Shown here one piece after another: positions 63,703 to 64,000 of a DNA stretch of 64,000 bases. The position numbers and the translations under genes are program-made. Origin of the DNA: Voacanga thouarsii (taxonomy: Eukaryota > Streptophyta > Magnoliopsida > Gentianales > Apocynaceae); assembly GCA_026120185.1 (NCBI GenBank), contig JANUWF010003368.1:3348001-3412000 (forward strand), written 5' to 3'. Positions within the stretch are counted from its first letter, which is position 1. The number at the start of each line of letters is the position of its first letter. The notes under the pieces are model-generated. The model had not been told where the DNA came from, did not search any database, and saw only the letters and a program-made list of their open reading frames with translations.

Positions 63703-64000
63703 GGCCTAAATTCCAATCATTTATTGTTTTAAAAAATTAATCAAATATGACGGTCACTTATCAAATGCGACAGTCACAAAACTGTCGTATTTGCTTATGA
63801 AAAGCGACGGTCACAAACAGTCGCATTTGGTTATGGCTTAACAGAACAAAAATATGATGGTCTGAGCCGTCGTTTTTATTAATGGACGCAATTGCTCCAA
63901 AATTTATTGCCATGGTTGTAATTACGACGATTAGATATCGCCACAAATACTCAACAATTGCGACGGTTAGGGCCATCACAAATACAAGTATTTGTGAAGG
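63703..64000 (+). repeat. CACTA-type subterminal repeats at the window end
   Basis: From 63730: 'aaatatgacggtcac', 'aaatgcgacagtcacaaaac', 'tgtcgtatttgc', 'agcgacggtcacaaacagtc', 'ggttagatatcgcc', 'ttgcgacggttagggcc'. Direct and inverted units alternate as in 51610-52065. The terminus itself is not reached; it should follow shortly as a reversed CACTACAAAAA. Confidence 0.7.

Larger units (their letters stand above)
51596..64000 (+). mobile_element. CACTA-2 element (left end present, right end beyond the window)
   Basis: The left terminus CACTACAAAAAAAC interrupts copia B; CACTA elements duplicate 3 bp, here expected as CAT (51593-51595). Subterminal repeats follow to 52065. A second array of related motifs (gcgacggtcac / gtcgcattt) occupies 63730-64000, as expected near the other end. 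In between lie AT-rich DNA, a hAT insertion, a bHLH fragment, an RKD gene and a gypsy solo LTR. No CACTA transposase is visible, so the copy would be non-autonomous. Without the two nested insertions the visible part is about 6 kb. That both arrays belong to one element is an inference. Confidence 0.55.

Overview
This is nuclear DNA of a flowering plant, most likely a eudicot. It is AT-rich and almost entirely made of transposable elements at different stages of decay. I see no intact protein-coding gene, no rRNA or tRNA gene, no CRISPR array and no bacterial-type operon. The evidence for a plant is the Ty1/copia and Ty3/gypsy LTR elements primed by initiator-Met tRNA, L1- and RTE-type LINEs, CACTA and hAT DNA transposons, a TRIM element, and fragments of three plant gene families (ABCF/GCN20, bHLH and RKD). 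I cannot name the species.

Layout from left to right. 1-4.6 kb: dispersed repeat, the 5' part of an L1 LINE, and a degenerate gypsy gag-protease on the minus strand. 4.6-8.5 kb: a copia LTR (interrupted by a complete 537-bp TRIM), its primer-binding site and leader, a 30K movement-protein-like remnant, and a shortened second copy of much of this block. 8.8-13.3 kb: the left end of a CACTA element, microsatellites, another subterminal-type repeat array, and a broken ABCF gene. 13.8-22 kb: a hAT-like non-autonomous element, a copia integrase scrap, a dispersed repeat family (called X here) holding a copia solo LTR with perfect target-site duplication (TSD), and a 5'-truncated RTE LINE. 22-27 kb: gypsy internal remnant, PBS and 4.2-kb LTR. 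28.8-38.0 kb: a nearly complete minus-strand copia element with both LTRs. 38-49 kb: gypsy LTRs (one a 4.3-kb solo LTR) interleaved with X repeats. 49.1-51.6 kb: 3' LTR and reverse transcriptase end of a second minus-strand copia. 51.6-64.0 kb: a CACTA-type element that interrupts that copia and seems to run past the right edge of the window. It holds a hAT element with clear TIRs and 8-bp TSD, a bHLH fragment, an RKD (RWP-RK) gene with one in-frame stop, and a 3.2-kb gypsy solo LTR with perfect TSD.

The pieces do not form a pathway. They record nested insertions: copia B, then CACTA-2 into it, then hAT and a gypsy LTR into CACTA-2; X repeats, then a copia solo LTR, a gypsy solo LTR and an RTE LINE into them; copia D LTR, then a TRIM into it. 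Most premature stops and several lost metal-ligand residues in these elements fit C-to-T (G-to-A) change, the mark of long-term cytosine methylation. The items most worth a second look are the RKD and bHLH pieces inside CACTA-2, the movement-protein-like remnant next to a copia PBS, and the rearranged duplication around it.
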